A stretch of DNA of 64,000 nucleotides, from assembly GCA_964438975.1 (NCBI GenBank), contig CAYTMU010000008.1, forward strand, positions 38,423 through 102,422. Reading direction: 5' to 3'. The stretch comes from Chryseosolibacter sp964438975. GTDB taxonomy: Bacteria; Bacteroidota; Bacteroidia; Cytophagales; Cyclobacteriaceae. This document shows, in pieces, positions 26,757-35,186 of the stretch. A model generated the notes under the pieces. It did not search any database. It saw nothing but the letters and a program-made list of their open reading frames with translations, and was not told the DNA's origin. Each line of letters starts with the position of its first letter. Positions within the stretch are counted from its first letter, which is position 1. Both the position numbers and the translations under genes were made by a program.

Positions 26757-27950
26757 ATGAAGATAGGGATAGAAGTTCAACGTCTGTTCAGGAAAAAGAA
26801 ATTTGGGATCGAAACCTCCTCTCTTGAATTAATCAAGACGCTGCGAGAACTCGAACCCTCATATAAGTTTGTGCTCTTCGCAAAAGACGGTGCAGACCAT
26901 CGATGTATCGCACCGTCTGAAAATTTGACCATCAAGATCGTCGACGGAAAGTTGTTCGCCGACTTTGAGCAAATATTCCTTCCGGTCGCTGCGGGACGCG
27001 AGCACGTGGACATCCTCCATTGCACCGGGAATACCACTCCCTACTTTTCACCCGTCCCGGTGATCCAGACCTTGCACGACGTTATTTTCATGGATCCGAT
27101 CTCCTCGGAAGATTCCCTCTATCAACGCGTGGGAAATCACTATCGACGGAGGGTCGTTCCCCTGGTAACTCCGCGCAGCAAAGCAATAATTACGGTATCA
27201 CAGTACGAAAAGGAACGAATCGCGTCGCGACTGGGAATTGACCGAAAAAAAATACACGTGGTTTACAACGGCATTAATGAAAAACATTTTCACAATCGGA
27301 TCAGTGGTGAACAACGCCTAACAGTGCGAATAAAATACAATCTACCGGAGCGGTTCATCTTCTTCCTGGGGAACGAGGCCACGCGAAAGAATCCGGGACG
27401 GGCAATTGAGTCGTATATCATATACTCATCGAAAACGACTGATCCGATGCCGCTTGTCGCCCCCGGATTGTCAGAACAATTCATAGAAGATAAATTGCGG
27501 AACCTCGATGCACTCGACAAAAGGCATCTCATCATAACAACGGGCTACATTCACAATGACGACCTGCCGGTGCTCTATACGATGTGCACGATCTTTCTCT
27601 TTCCTTCTATCTCCGAAGGATTTGGAATGCCCCTGGTAGAAGCAATGGCTTGCGGCGCACCCGCCATTACATCGTCCGTTTCATGCCTTCCGGAAATAGC
27701 CGGGAATGCCGCAATTCTGGTCGACCCGAGAAATGTTCACGATATGGCCGCCGGTATCCTCGCACTCGCTACCAATGCAGGACTCCGACAGAAATGTATT
27801 GTCGCGGGCCTGATGAACGCCAGAAGATTCAATTGGAAACATGCCGCTGAACGCGTCCTAACCCTTTATGAGGCCGTGGCGGCCGAGGAACAGACCACTC
27901 CGAGGTCAGCCGGATTTCTAGGAAAATATGTCTTCGCTACCCGGCCCTGA
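26757..27950 (+). CDS. Glycosyltransferase family 4 (GT-B fold)
   Basis: A 397-residue retaining glycosyltransferase. The N-terminal acceptor domain starts MKIGIEVQRLFRKKKFGIE and includes DILHCTGNTTPY and QTLHDVIF; the donor domain has FLGNEATRKNPGR and the E-x7-E signature region GFGMPLVEAMACGAPAITS, then LPEIAGNAAILVDP. It probably elongates the repeat unit begun by the sugar transferase. The ATG at 26757 is 27 bases after the GT2 stop; the TTG at 26733 is an alternative but encodes a poor N-terminus. Confidence 0.93.
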   Translation: MKIGIEVQRLFRKKKFGIETSSLELIKTLRELEPSYKFVLFAKDGADHRCIAPSENLTIKIVDGKLFADFEQIFLPVAAGREHVDILHCTGNTTPYFSPVPVIQTLHDVIFMDPISSEDSLYQRVGNHYRRRVVPLVTPRSKAIITVSQYEKERIASRLGIDRKKIHVVYNGINEKHFHNRISGEQRLTVRIKYNLPERFIFFLGNEATRKNPGRAIESYIIYSSKTTDPMPLVAPGLSEQFIEDKLRNLDALDKRHLIITTGYIHNDDLPVLYTMCTIFLFPSISEGFGMPLVEAMACGAPAITSSVSCLPEIAGNAAILVDPRNVHDMAAGILALATNAGLRQKCIVAGLMNARRFNWKHAAERVLTLYEAVAAEEQTTPRSAGFLGKYVFATRP

Positions 27951-28053
27951 TTCATATTTTCTATAGAATGACTGCAATGGTGACGGTATCGAGATCGGCC
28001 GCTTCCCGGCACGGGATTTTACTGCTGTATCAAAGTTCTGCCTAATACAATCC

Positions 28054-29136
28054 GTGAAAGCGCTTCGCATCATCAAAATCGTTGCCGTAAATCTTGCCGT
28101 ATTCACCGTATTACTAATCGTCGTGAATTGGGCCTGTGGGATCTATCTGGAACGCGCTTCCCGGTCAAATCGCTCAGAGCTTCCCAATTACAACAATGAC
28201 CCGGAATACGCACGGGCTGTATTTGCAGACTATCACCGGATCAAGCACCGGTACGAACCGTTTGTTGGATGGCGTGCTCTGCCATATGCAGGTAAGACAA
28301 CCCATATCTCCGATCACGGCCTGAGAACACATAACATCTCTCCATCAAGGGACTCATCGAGACAGGTTGTCCGCTTCTTCGGAGGATCAACAATGTGGGG
28401 AGAGGGTTCAGACGACGAACATACTATCCCGGCGATCTTCAACAGCCTCAATCCGCAATACCAAGTCTTCAATCATGGCCAGCTGGCCTACAACACACGC
28501 CAGGAATTAGATGAATTGATCTCTGTCTACGCTAGGGACGAACGAGTGGATATTACAATCTTCTACGATGGCGTGAATGATGCAGCATTTCTGTGTCCAC
28601 GCGAGATCGATGAACTTCCCGCCCACCGACTCGTTCCCATGTATCGGCAACAACTGTACAGGGGCCGGAAGGCTATCGTCCGGGAGTTCCTATCGAAACT
28701 GTTTGTGGAGGATATCGTCGCCGCCGCACAGCACCTCTCTCAGGATAAGAATCCGCCACCGGAAGACTCCCCGTACGACTGCGTGCTCAATCCCGAAAAA
28801 GCAGAGGCTATTGCTGAGATGATGATCAAAAACTGGGAACTGGCGCATGAGATCGTAACACGACGAGGTGGTGTATTCTATGCATTTCTGCAACCCGCGG
28901 CGTATGTCAGCCGGCCGCGCGTAGAGCATCTCGACCTGGATAACGAACTGGGAAACAACTTCCGGAAAGTCTACTGGCTGCTGCAGGAAAAGATCAAGCT
29001 TCGGGCGCACCCGTGGATCATCGATCTCAGCCAGGCTTTTGACAACAGTGAGTACATCTTTATAGACTTCTGCCATGTCTCACCGAACGGGAACGAGATC
29101 ATCGCACGCAAAGTATCGGAAACCGTCCATAAATAG
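28054..29136 (+). CDS. Membrane-anchored SGNH hydrolase-like protein
   Basis: A 360-residue protein starting at GTG 28054, with an uncleaved-looking N-terminal helix (IVAVNLAVFTVLLIVVNWACG) that would place the rest in the periplasm. The SGNH blocks are variant but recognisable: VRFFGGSTMWGEG (nucleophile Ser after Gly-Gly), FNHGQLAYNTRQE (oxyanion), IFYDGVNDAAF (Asn) and DFCHVSPNGNEII (catalytic Asp/His pair, Asp-x-x-His). Such proteins act as O-acyl esterases or O-acetyltransferases on glycans. An acyltransferase-3 gene starts 8 bases after its stop, so the pair may form a split version of the fused AT3-SGNH enzymes such as OafA. Confidence 0.82.
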   Translation: MKALRIIKIVAVNLAVFTVLLIVVNWACGIYLERASRSNRSELPNYNNDPEYARAVFADYHRIKHRYEPFVGWRALPYAGKTTHISDHGLRTHNISPSRDSSRQVVRFFGGSTMWGEGSDDEHTIPAIFNSLNPQYQVFNHGQLAYNTRQELDELISVYARDERVDITIFYDGVNDAAFLCPREIDELPAHRLVPMYRQQLYRGRKAIVREFLSKLFVEDIVAAAQHLSQDKNPPPEDSPYDCVLNPEKAEAIAEMMIKNWELAHEIVTRRGGVFYAFLQPAAYVSRPRVEHLDLDNELGNNFRKVYWLLQEKIKLRAHPWIIDLSQAFDNSEYIFIDFCHVSPNGNEIIARKVSETVHK

Positions 29137-29143
29137 TAAAACG

Positions 29144-30205
29144 ATGCGACAGTTCCTTCCGTATATACATTTCCTCAGAGGCATTGCAATATTGTATGTC
29201 ATTGCCGTTCATGCACGTGGATTTTCTTCCTATTGGCACTCGTCCCCCGATGTCTACAAAGTACTTGATTCCATCTCCGATCCTTCAGAAGGCAATGGAA
29301 CAACGTTGTTTCTTTTCATTGGAGGCTTCCTATTTCACCACCTGACAGCAAGAGACTTCCACTATGGAAAATACATGACTCAAAAATTTCGGAATCTGAT
29401 TCTGCCGTATCTGGTCATCTCCATTCCCCTGATCTGGATCCGGTTGCACACCGACTTCCGAACCCCTGCCCTACCCGACGACTTTCATCAGTGGACAGCG
29501 ATCCATCAGGCGGGACACTTCCTGCTGACGGGCGCGCACCTCCCTCCGTTCTGGTTCATCTCGACCATTATCCTTTTCTACTTTTCCTCTCCCCTGCTAC
29601 ACACAATAGACCATCCGGTATTCTATAAATATGTTTTCCCGGCTATTGCACTCGCGTGCCTCTTTACATATCGCCCCATACACAACGCCAATCCGTTTCT
29701 GGCCTATCTCCATTTCATCCCCGTCTATATCACAGGCATGTGGGCAAGTCGTTACAAAGAACAGATCCTGTCTGACCGGGGCCCGGTCATATACATTTTG
29801 CTGGCGATCTATCTCGGGTTGTGTGCAGCAGAACTGGCAGGGTGGATCACAACGCCCCGTAACACGAGCTTTGAAGACGTTCTCTCGGGAACATTGATCT
29901 TCAACGTCTATCTTTTCAAGGTAATGATTCTCTGCTTCTTCTGGCTGATGTTGTTCTATCGGCTTCGGGAGAAACACCTCCCCATGCTCGAACTTCTTGG
30001 AAGCTACAGCTTCGGACTATTCTTCGTACACTACTTCTTCATTAGTATTTCGCGCGGGTTCTTTGAGGAAGGAGGAATTCCGTTCGATTTTTCGCTGCTC
30101 AGCTACCTGGTATACTTTGGTTTGGTTGTAGTCGCTGCGATCTGCACCGTCTATGCGGTAAAACGGCTCACCGGTCGCTATAGCAGATTTCTGATTGGAA
30201 GCTGA
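29144..30205 (+). CDS. Acyltransferase family 3 membrane protein
   Basis: A 353-residue polytopic protein of the AT3/OafA family. The N-terminal signature is FLPYIHFLRGIAILYVIAVHA, containing the R-G and the catalytic His. About ten membrane segments follow, including LILPYLVISIPLIWI, FWFISTIILFYFSSPLL and SFGLFFVHYFFISI. These enzymes move acyl groups, usually acetyl, across the inner membrane onto sugars. ATG 29144 gives the standard family N-terminus and follows the SGNH gene directly. Probable role: O-acylation of the polysaccharide made by this operon. It is the last gene of the run; the next gene converges immediately, with its stop at 30206. Confidence 0.9.
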   Translation: MRQFLPYIHFLRGIAILYVIAVHARGFSSYWHSSPDVYKVLDSISDPSEGNGTTLFLFIGGFLFHHLTARDFHYGKYMTQKFRNLILPYLVISIPLIWIRLHTDFRTPALPDDFHQWTAIHQAGHFLLTGAHLPPFWFISTIILFYFSSPLLHTIDHPVFYKYVFPAIALACLFTYRPIHNANPFLAYLHFIPVYITGMWASRYKEQILSDRGPVIYILLAIYLGLCAAELAGWITTPRNTSFEDVLSGTLIFNVYLFKVMILCFFWLMLFYRLREKHLPMLELLGSYSFGLFFVHYFFISISRGFFEEGGIPFDFSLLSYLVYFGLVVVAAICTVYAVKRLTGRYSRFLIGS

Positions 30206-31885
30206 TCATTGATCCAACGCCATCAGGAGATGCTCCTGGAATCCGAGACCAAGCGTCTTCCAGTAATTGCCTTCTATCAGACGCAGGTCGTCGGGAGGAA
30301 ACGCCGATTGCGGCAAGGTGCCACTCCATTTACTCTGATCGCTTCGTACTCCGTTCGCATCCCATGAGAGTCGCTTAAAGAAGGGGTTGGCCGACGGGCG
30401 TCTGCCGTCAGCGAGATGTGACTGCACGCATTTGTAGAAAGCGTACTCGCCAAGTGTCTCAATGGCGATATCACCAACGTGCCATCGCGTAGCTACTTGT
30501 ATCTTTTCGTTACCCCGCTTCGATACGGGAAAGTAGGTTGCATACGTCGGGTGCCATTGTTTGATATGATGAGCCGGCTCGTGGAACCCGCTGTTGACGT
30601 AGTCCGGAGCAGGCAAGGGTCTCTGCACACTGCGTCCGGTTCCAATACCGCTCGCATCTTCGAACACTTTCCGCTTACTTCCGTCGTGTGTGATGTTGTC
30701 GAAGTTGAATGGATCGGTGCCGTACCGCCGGGAGATATAAAAGTCGCGCTCGTTCCTTCCCGTCTCCTCGTAATAGGTTTCGTCGATCCCACGAAAATAA
30801 AGACTGTCGAAAAACCACTTGATGCCAGAACTCGTTGACTTGTGAAGATACATTCCGGTATCTCTTCCATCATTGAACAAGATGTTGGACACCCTGCTCA
30901 TCCCTCCTGGCCCCCGCGTCCCCGAACCAAACGGCATCAGGCCGATACTTCCGTACCCGTCGAGAATAACATTTCGAATTCTGTTATCACCAGAGTGGAC
31001 TACCCATTGTATCCCGGTGTCCTGACCCGGCATGAACTCATTCATCCATCGAACATCAGCAGCGTAAAGGGTCAGGTGATGGATATCCGCTCCTCCCGCA
31101 ACGTGTTGGATCTGCAGAGCCTCGGCAGCGGTCCGGGCGATGATCCCGTGATGAACTTTCAAATTCTTCAGTTTTGCAACCGGCCCTCGATGGGTAGCAC
31201 CAAGATATTGTCCCTCGCCATTCCCTGTGTCGTGAATGTAGAAGTTGCTGATCTCGACCGACTCCAGAGTGATATCCTCCTTCCCTCCGTTGATACGAAC
31301 ACCGGAGAATCCGTGTTGGGCTTCAAAGCCATTCAACCGGATCGTCCCACCATCCCTCACGTTGATCGTATACGCATGACCACCCTCTAAATTTCCCACA
31401 ACGTGAAAACCAAAACTTCCCGTAACGAACCGGCGGGACGACGGCCATGCAGCAAGACCAGGGAACGATGCACTCTCGCCATCGAGTTCAAAGTTACGGA
31501 TACCCTGACAGACGAACCCTCCGGCCACCACGCGGGTGTGCGGGATGTTCCTTACGCGCACTGATTCGATATGCCAGGGAGTCAACGACTTTGCTGTATT
31601 GCAAAACTTGATCTCGTCTACCGGACCAAGTTTATCGCCGTCGATCCAAATCGTCGCCCCTTCCCGCAATCCGGGCCATTGCTTTGGCATGAAATAGTAG
31701 ATCACCACCCGCTTTCCCTTCTCCTCCCGGGTTGGCGTGTCGATGATCAGGTCCCCCGGATGAATGTAGGAGCCATAAACACGCTGTTCCTCCGTTGTTG
31801 CTAGACGATTTTGTGCCTCAGCGTGACTCGTCAGAAGGATCGCGAGCAAACAGCAACCGAAATATATGTCCCATCCCTTTGCCAT
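30206..31885 (-). CDS. Secreted right-handed beta-helix protein
   Basis: A 559-residue exported protein with a signal peptide (DIYFGCCLLAILLTSHAEAQ). The middle part (about residues 150-400) is built of short strands typical of pectate-lyase-like parallel beta-helices: ITLESVEISNFYIHDTGNG, VAKLKNLKVHHGIIAR, DIHHLTLYAADVRWM and NRIRNVILDGYGSIGL. No family-specific catalytic triad is certain. The start codon overlaps the stop of the preceding reductase gene (TGATG at 31883-31887), so translation is coupled. Being embedded in a polysaccharide locus suggests a glycan lyase, epimerase or binding role, but this is inference. Codons upstream of 31885 in this frame lie in the reductase gene. Confidence 0.8.
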   Translation of the reverse strand: MAKGWDIYFGCCLLAILLTSHAEAQNRLATTEEQRVYGSYIHPGDLIIDTPTREEKGKRVVIYYFMPKQWPGLREGATIWIDGDKLGPVDEIKFCNTAKSLTPWHIESVRVRNIPHTRVVAGGFVCQGIRNFELDGESASFPGLAAWPSSRRFVTGSFGFHVVGNLEGGHAYTINVRDGGTIRLNGFEAQHGFSGVRINGGKEDITLESVEISNFYIHDTGNGEGQYLGATHRGPVAKLKNLKVHHGIIARTAAEALQIQHVAGGADIHHLTLYAADVRWMNEFMPGQDTGIQWVVHSGDNRIRNVILDGYGSIGLMPFGSGTRGPGGMSRVSNILFNDGRDTGMYLHKSTSSGIKWFFDSLYFRGIDETYYEETGRNERDFYISRRYGTDPFNFDNITHDGSKRKVFEDASGIGTGRSVQRPLPAPDYVNSGFHEPAHHIKQWHPTYATYFPVSKRGNEKIQVATRWHVGDIAIETLGEYAFYKCVQSHLADGRRPSANPFFKRLSWDANGVRSDQSKWSGTLPQSAFPPDDLRLIEGNYWKTLGLGFQEHLLMALDQ

Positions 31886-32934
31886 CACGCGACCCCGAGC
31901 TCGGCGGTAGACACCTGACCAACTTGCTGGCAACAATCGTCCTTGAGCTTTACCACGACCCGTCCCCTTGTACGACCAGACAGTATCGCATCGATGTAGG
32001 TATCCTTCAATTCGTCTAAACCGATCTCGTTGGCAATAGCAGGAAGCTTGTCGCTTACATTCCATTCATTGACCAACCTGTTCCAGAGACTTAGCCGCAA
32101 GGCCATCGGTGTCTGACCTGCCCCGATGCCCAATAAGTTGACACCGTTGAGAATGAACGGATAAATGGTTGTCGAGAAATGAATCGATGAAAGCAACCCG
32201 GTGGCTACTACATTCCCATCTCTGCGACAGCGCTTCAGCAATGTTGTGAGCATTGTTCCGCTTACAGTATCGATCGCGCCCGCCCACATCGCCCGCGACA
32301 AGGGCTTCCCGATCGAGTCATTGAGAAATTCACGCGGTTCAATGCGCGAGGCTCCCAGAAATCTCAGATAATCATATGCCTCCGGCTTGCCTGTTACTGC
32401 GATGACTTCGTACCCGGCCCGCGCGAGAATTGCTACAGCAAGGCTGCCCACGCCACCCGTAGACCCCGTTACCACGATCGGTCCATCGCCGGGCGCTTGA
32501 CCCATGGACTCCATCTTGTGGAGAGCATATGCAGCTGTAAACCCGGCCGTTCCGATGGTCATACAATCTTTGCAAGACAGAATGGACGGTTTGACGATCA
32601 GCCAATCAGCCGGAACGCGTATATACTCCGCAAATGCCCCCGACGTGTTCATACCCAGATCATACCCTGTCACAAATACCTCCGATCCTTCCGGGAATTT
32701 TTCCGAAGTACTGGAAACCACCTCGCCGGCCGCTTCAATTCCGGGCGTGTGTGGAAAATACCGGGTGATGCCTTTGTGACCTGTTGCTGAAAGCCCGTCT
32801 TTGTAATTCAGGGCGGAGTAATGTACGCGAACAAGGACATCGCCGGGAGGTAATTCGTCTGTTTCCCGCTGAACAATCTCTCTCTCGAACTTGCCTTCAG
32901 GAGTTTCCGTAATCAGTAGCGCTTTGTATTGCAT
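31885..32934 (-). CDS. YhdH/YhfP-family zinc-free alcohol dehydrogenase (acrylyl-CoA reductase type)
   Basis: A 349-residue medium-chain reductase of the quinone-oxidoreductase/AcuI group. Markers are VHYSALNYKDGLSATGH, TPGIEAAGEVVSS, FAEYIRVPADWLI, TIGTAGFTAAYALHKM and the NADPH-binding GSTGGVGSLAVAILARAGY. The typical structural and catalytic zinc ligands are absent, as expected for the family. AcuI/YhdH reduces acrylyl-CoA to propionyl-CoA with NADPH; other relatives have unknown substrates. The gene is translationally coupled to the beta-helix protein downstream, an unusual partner. Confidence 0.9.
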   Translation of the reverse strand: MQYKALLITETPEGKFEREIVQRETDELPPGDVLVRVHYSALNYKDGLSATGHKGITRYFPHTPGIEAAGEVVSSTSEKFPEGSEVFVTGYDLGMNTSGAFAEYIRVPADWLIVKPSILSCKDCMTIGTAGFTAAYALHKMESMGQAPGDGPIVVTGSTGGVGSLAVAILARAGYEVIAVTGKPEAYDYLRFLGASRIEPREFLNDSIGKPLSRAMWAGAIDTVSGTMLTTLLKRCRRDGNVVATGLLSSIHFSTTIYPFILNGVNLLGIGAGQTPMALRLSLWNRLVNEWNVSDKLPAIANEIGLDELKDTYIDAILSGRTRGRVVVKLKDDCCQQVGQVSTAELGVA

Positions 32935-33044
32935 GAGGTTTCTGGTTGAACCCTCATCGGTTAAAAAACTATACCTGTCGCAAGCGCGTAACCGTTGGGC
33001 CTGTGGATTTGTCAGTTGATCGTCGCAGACACAAGTTGGGCGGG

Positions 33045-33779
33045 CTAGAGCTTCAGCCTCTTGAATATTCCCTCCGGAATAGATCGGATCACTCGCATCA
33101 CCAGGCTCCAGACCGGCAGCACATACAAGACATCCGGTTTGCGCCGGATAGCTTTCGAGATCTTTTGAGCCACCTTCATGGGAGATGCTGTCAGCGGGCC
33201 GGGAGTGGTCATTCCATCAAGCATCTTCGTCTTGACAAAACCTGGTTTAACTGTCATGACATGAACGCCGTGCCGGAACATACGATTGCGCAACCCCGAC
33301 AGATAGGCAGTAAATCCCGCCTTGGCGCTGCCGTAGATATAGTTGCTTTGCCGGCCACGTTCACCCGCGACGGAACTGATGCCGATGATCGTGCCTTTCT
33401 TACGCCGCTCAAAATCGTTGGCAACAACGTTGAGAACGGATACGGCACCCGTGAAGTTCGAATCGATTATGGTATGGCAGTGCGTCCATTCGTGCTCGGC
33501 TACCGGTTGATCGCCCAACAGTCCAAAGACACAGATCACGATATCGGGCTTGTCCGTAAGCGAATTATAGAATTCCCCATGACTGCTGAAATCAAGTGCA
33601 TCGAACTGAGCCGTGGTCACGGTGGCTTTGAAGCGGACACGCAAGTCGCTCTCCAGCGCGAATAGCCTCTCCGTGTTTCGGGCCGCCAACGTGATAGAAA
33701 ATCCTTCCATGGCTAGTTGTCGGGCAATCGCTACTGCCATGTCCGAAGTAGCGCCGAGGATCAGTACATTTTCCTCCAT
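33045..33779 (-). CDS. Short-chain dehydrogenase, DprE2-like
   Basis: A 244-residue SDR enzyme. The cofactor loop is VLILGATSDMAVAIAR; the catalytic residues are the Ser in GTIIGISSVAGERGR and the Tyr and Lys in YIYGSAKAGFTAYL. The C-terminal region (VLPVWSLVMRVIRSIPEGIFKRL) resembles the membrane-seeking tail of DprE2, which reduces decaprenylphosphoryl-2-keto-erythro-pentose to decaprenylphosphoryl-arabinose. The DprE1-like gene directly upstream ends in TAATG, sharing a base with this start, so the two are translationally coupled as in the mycobacterial epimerase. Lipid and sugar specificity here are inferred. Confidence 0.87.
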   Translation of the reverse strand: MEENVLILGATSDMAVAIARQLAMEGFSITLAARNTERLFALESDLRVRFKATVTTAQFDALDFSSHGEFYNSLTDKPDIVICVFGLLGDQPVAEHEWTHCHTIIDSNFTGAVSVLNVVANDFERRKKGTIIGISSVAGERGRQSNYIYGSAKAGFTAYLSGLRNRMFRHGVHVMTVKPGFVKTKMLDGMTTPGPLTASPMKVAQKISKAIRRKPDVLYVLPVWSLVMRVIRSIPEGIFKRLKL

Positions 33780-35098
33780 TAAGGTTTTAACGTTAGTCTT
33801 TCTGATAAGCCGGAGACGAACCTGCACTCAGGATCGTACTTCATCAAAATTTTCCGGAACGTATCAGCATTAGCATATGTCCGCCAGAATATCTCCTTCT
33901 TCATCCGCGCGTCCTTTGACAAATAGATCCGCCCGCCATAGTCGGCGACGATAATATCCAACTCATCGAGAAATCCGAACAACCCATCCTGAATCGGGAA
34001 GTCCAGTGCCAGCGTATATCCTTTCATAGGAAAGGATATCAAATCATTCTGTTCGCCAAACAACTTCAACACCGCCAGGAATGATCCTGTGCCGTGTTTG
34101 TTGATGCGCGTCAGTATATCCACGAGTCCTTGCCTGCTGGAAGAGAGTGGCAGCACAAACTGATACTGAACAAAGCCTCTCTTGCCGTAGATCTTGTTCC
34201 ACTGGAGAACTGAGTCAAGGGGATAATAGAAGCTATCGTAGTGGACGACACTGTCCATTACCCTGCGGTAATTCTTGGCATAGTAAAGTGCATTGAAGGC
34301 TTTGACGGTAACTCCGTTCAATGCGAAAGACGGAAAATAAAATGGAACGGTAACGAGGGCTTTTTCCCGTGCCACAAGTACACGATCATGACGCACCTCG
34401 TCTGTGTTGGCATGTTCGCCGGTTATAAGTATGCTCCGGCCGAAATTCCGGCCTTGCTTCAGACAGTCGATCCACGCTACCGAATAGGTCTGATCACTAT
34501 TTTCCTCAAACAGCCCCATCACCTCATCGAGATTGCGAGCCTTTATCTGACGTTGACGGATGAAGGCAGTACTGATGCGCTTCAGACTGAACTTCACATC
34601 CAGGATGATCCCTGTAAGCCCCATTCCGCCACAAGTAGCCCAGAAAAGGTCTTCATGCTGCTGAGGGCCGCAGACAAACGTTTCTCCTGTACCCGCGAGT
34701 ACAGACATGGAAATGACATGTCGTGAAAATGACCCATCCACATGATGGTTCTTGCCATGCACATCGGAGGCGATCGCCCCTCCCACTGTAATGAATTTGG
34801 TCCCCGGTGTTACAGGTAGGAACCAACCCCGGGGCACAATAATCTTCAGGAGGTCGGATAGCAACAAGCCGCTTTGGCACGTAATTATACCATTCAGTTC
34901 GTCAAAGGCGAGGACTTTGTCATACCGGAGGGTATTGACCACTTCCGTCGACAGGGATGCATCCCCATAGCACCGCCCATTGCCATGTGCAATCGATGAC
35001 TGCGCAAGTTTAGAGGCAATTTCTTTCTCATAATCGAAAGAAATCTCGCGGGCTTCAACGACTGGATAGTTATTCCAGTTGGTGATTAACTTCTTCAT
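33779..35098 (-). CDS. FAD-binding oxidoreductase, DprE1-like
   Basis: A 439-residue protein of the vanillyl-alcohol-oxidase flavin family. It has the FAD-binding half with QSSIAHGNGRCYGDASL, FITVGGAIASDVHGKNHHVD (closely like the DprE1 cofactor/active-site loop) and GGMGLTGIILDVKF. The C-terminal half ends YLSKDARMKKEIF...YDPECRFVSGLSERL, as in DprE1. DprE1 oxidises the 2'-hydroxyl of decaprenylphosphoryl-ribose, the first half of epimerisation to the arabinose donor. The DprE2-like partner is coupled downstream. The UbiA-type pentosyl-phosphate transferase that would make the lipid substrate is not in this window. Confidence 0.9.
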   Translation of the reverse strand: MKKLITNWNNYPVVEAREISFDYEKEIASKLAQSSIAHGNGRCYGDASLSTEVVNTLRYDKVLAFDELNGIITCQSGLLLSDLLKIIVPRGWFLPVTPGTKFITVGGAIASDVHGKNHHVDGSFSRHVISMSVLAGTGETFVCGPQQHEDLFWATCGGMGLTGIILDVKFSLKRISTAFIRQRQIKARNLDEVMGLFEENSDQTYSVAWIDCLKQGRNFGRSILITGEHANTDEVRHDRVLVAREKALVTVPFYFPSFALNGVTVKAFNALYYAKNYRRVMDSVVHYDSFYYPLDSVLQWNKIYGKRGFVQYQFVLPLSSSRQGLVDILTRINKHGTGSFLAVLKLFGEQNDLISFPMKGYTLALDFPIQDGLFGFLDELDIIVADYGGRIYLSKDARMKKEIFWRTYANADTFRKILMKYDPECRFVSGLSERLTLKP

Positions 35099-35186
35099 GG
35101 AGCGCTATGATAAAAAATATGCACCAACGCGGTTTGACACGCTAAGAACACAATTTTAGACCGTTTTTTCAATCATTAAGCCAAAT

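Noticed and set aside
27968..28045. 26-codon frame in the gap before the SGNH gene
   Set aside because: Too short, with no hydrophobic or other pattern, and no sign of conservation that can be judged here; the 103-base gap appears to be a plain spacer.
32935..33044. Possible small gene or RNA between the reductase and DprE2-like genes
   Set aside because: No frame of reasonable length and no strong hairpin were seen in the 110 bases.
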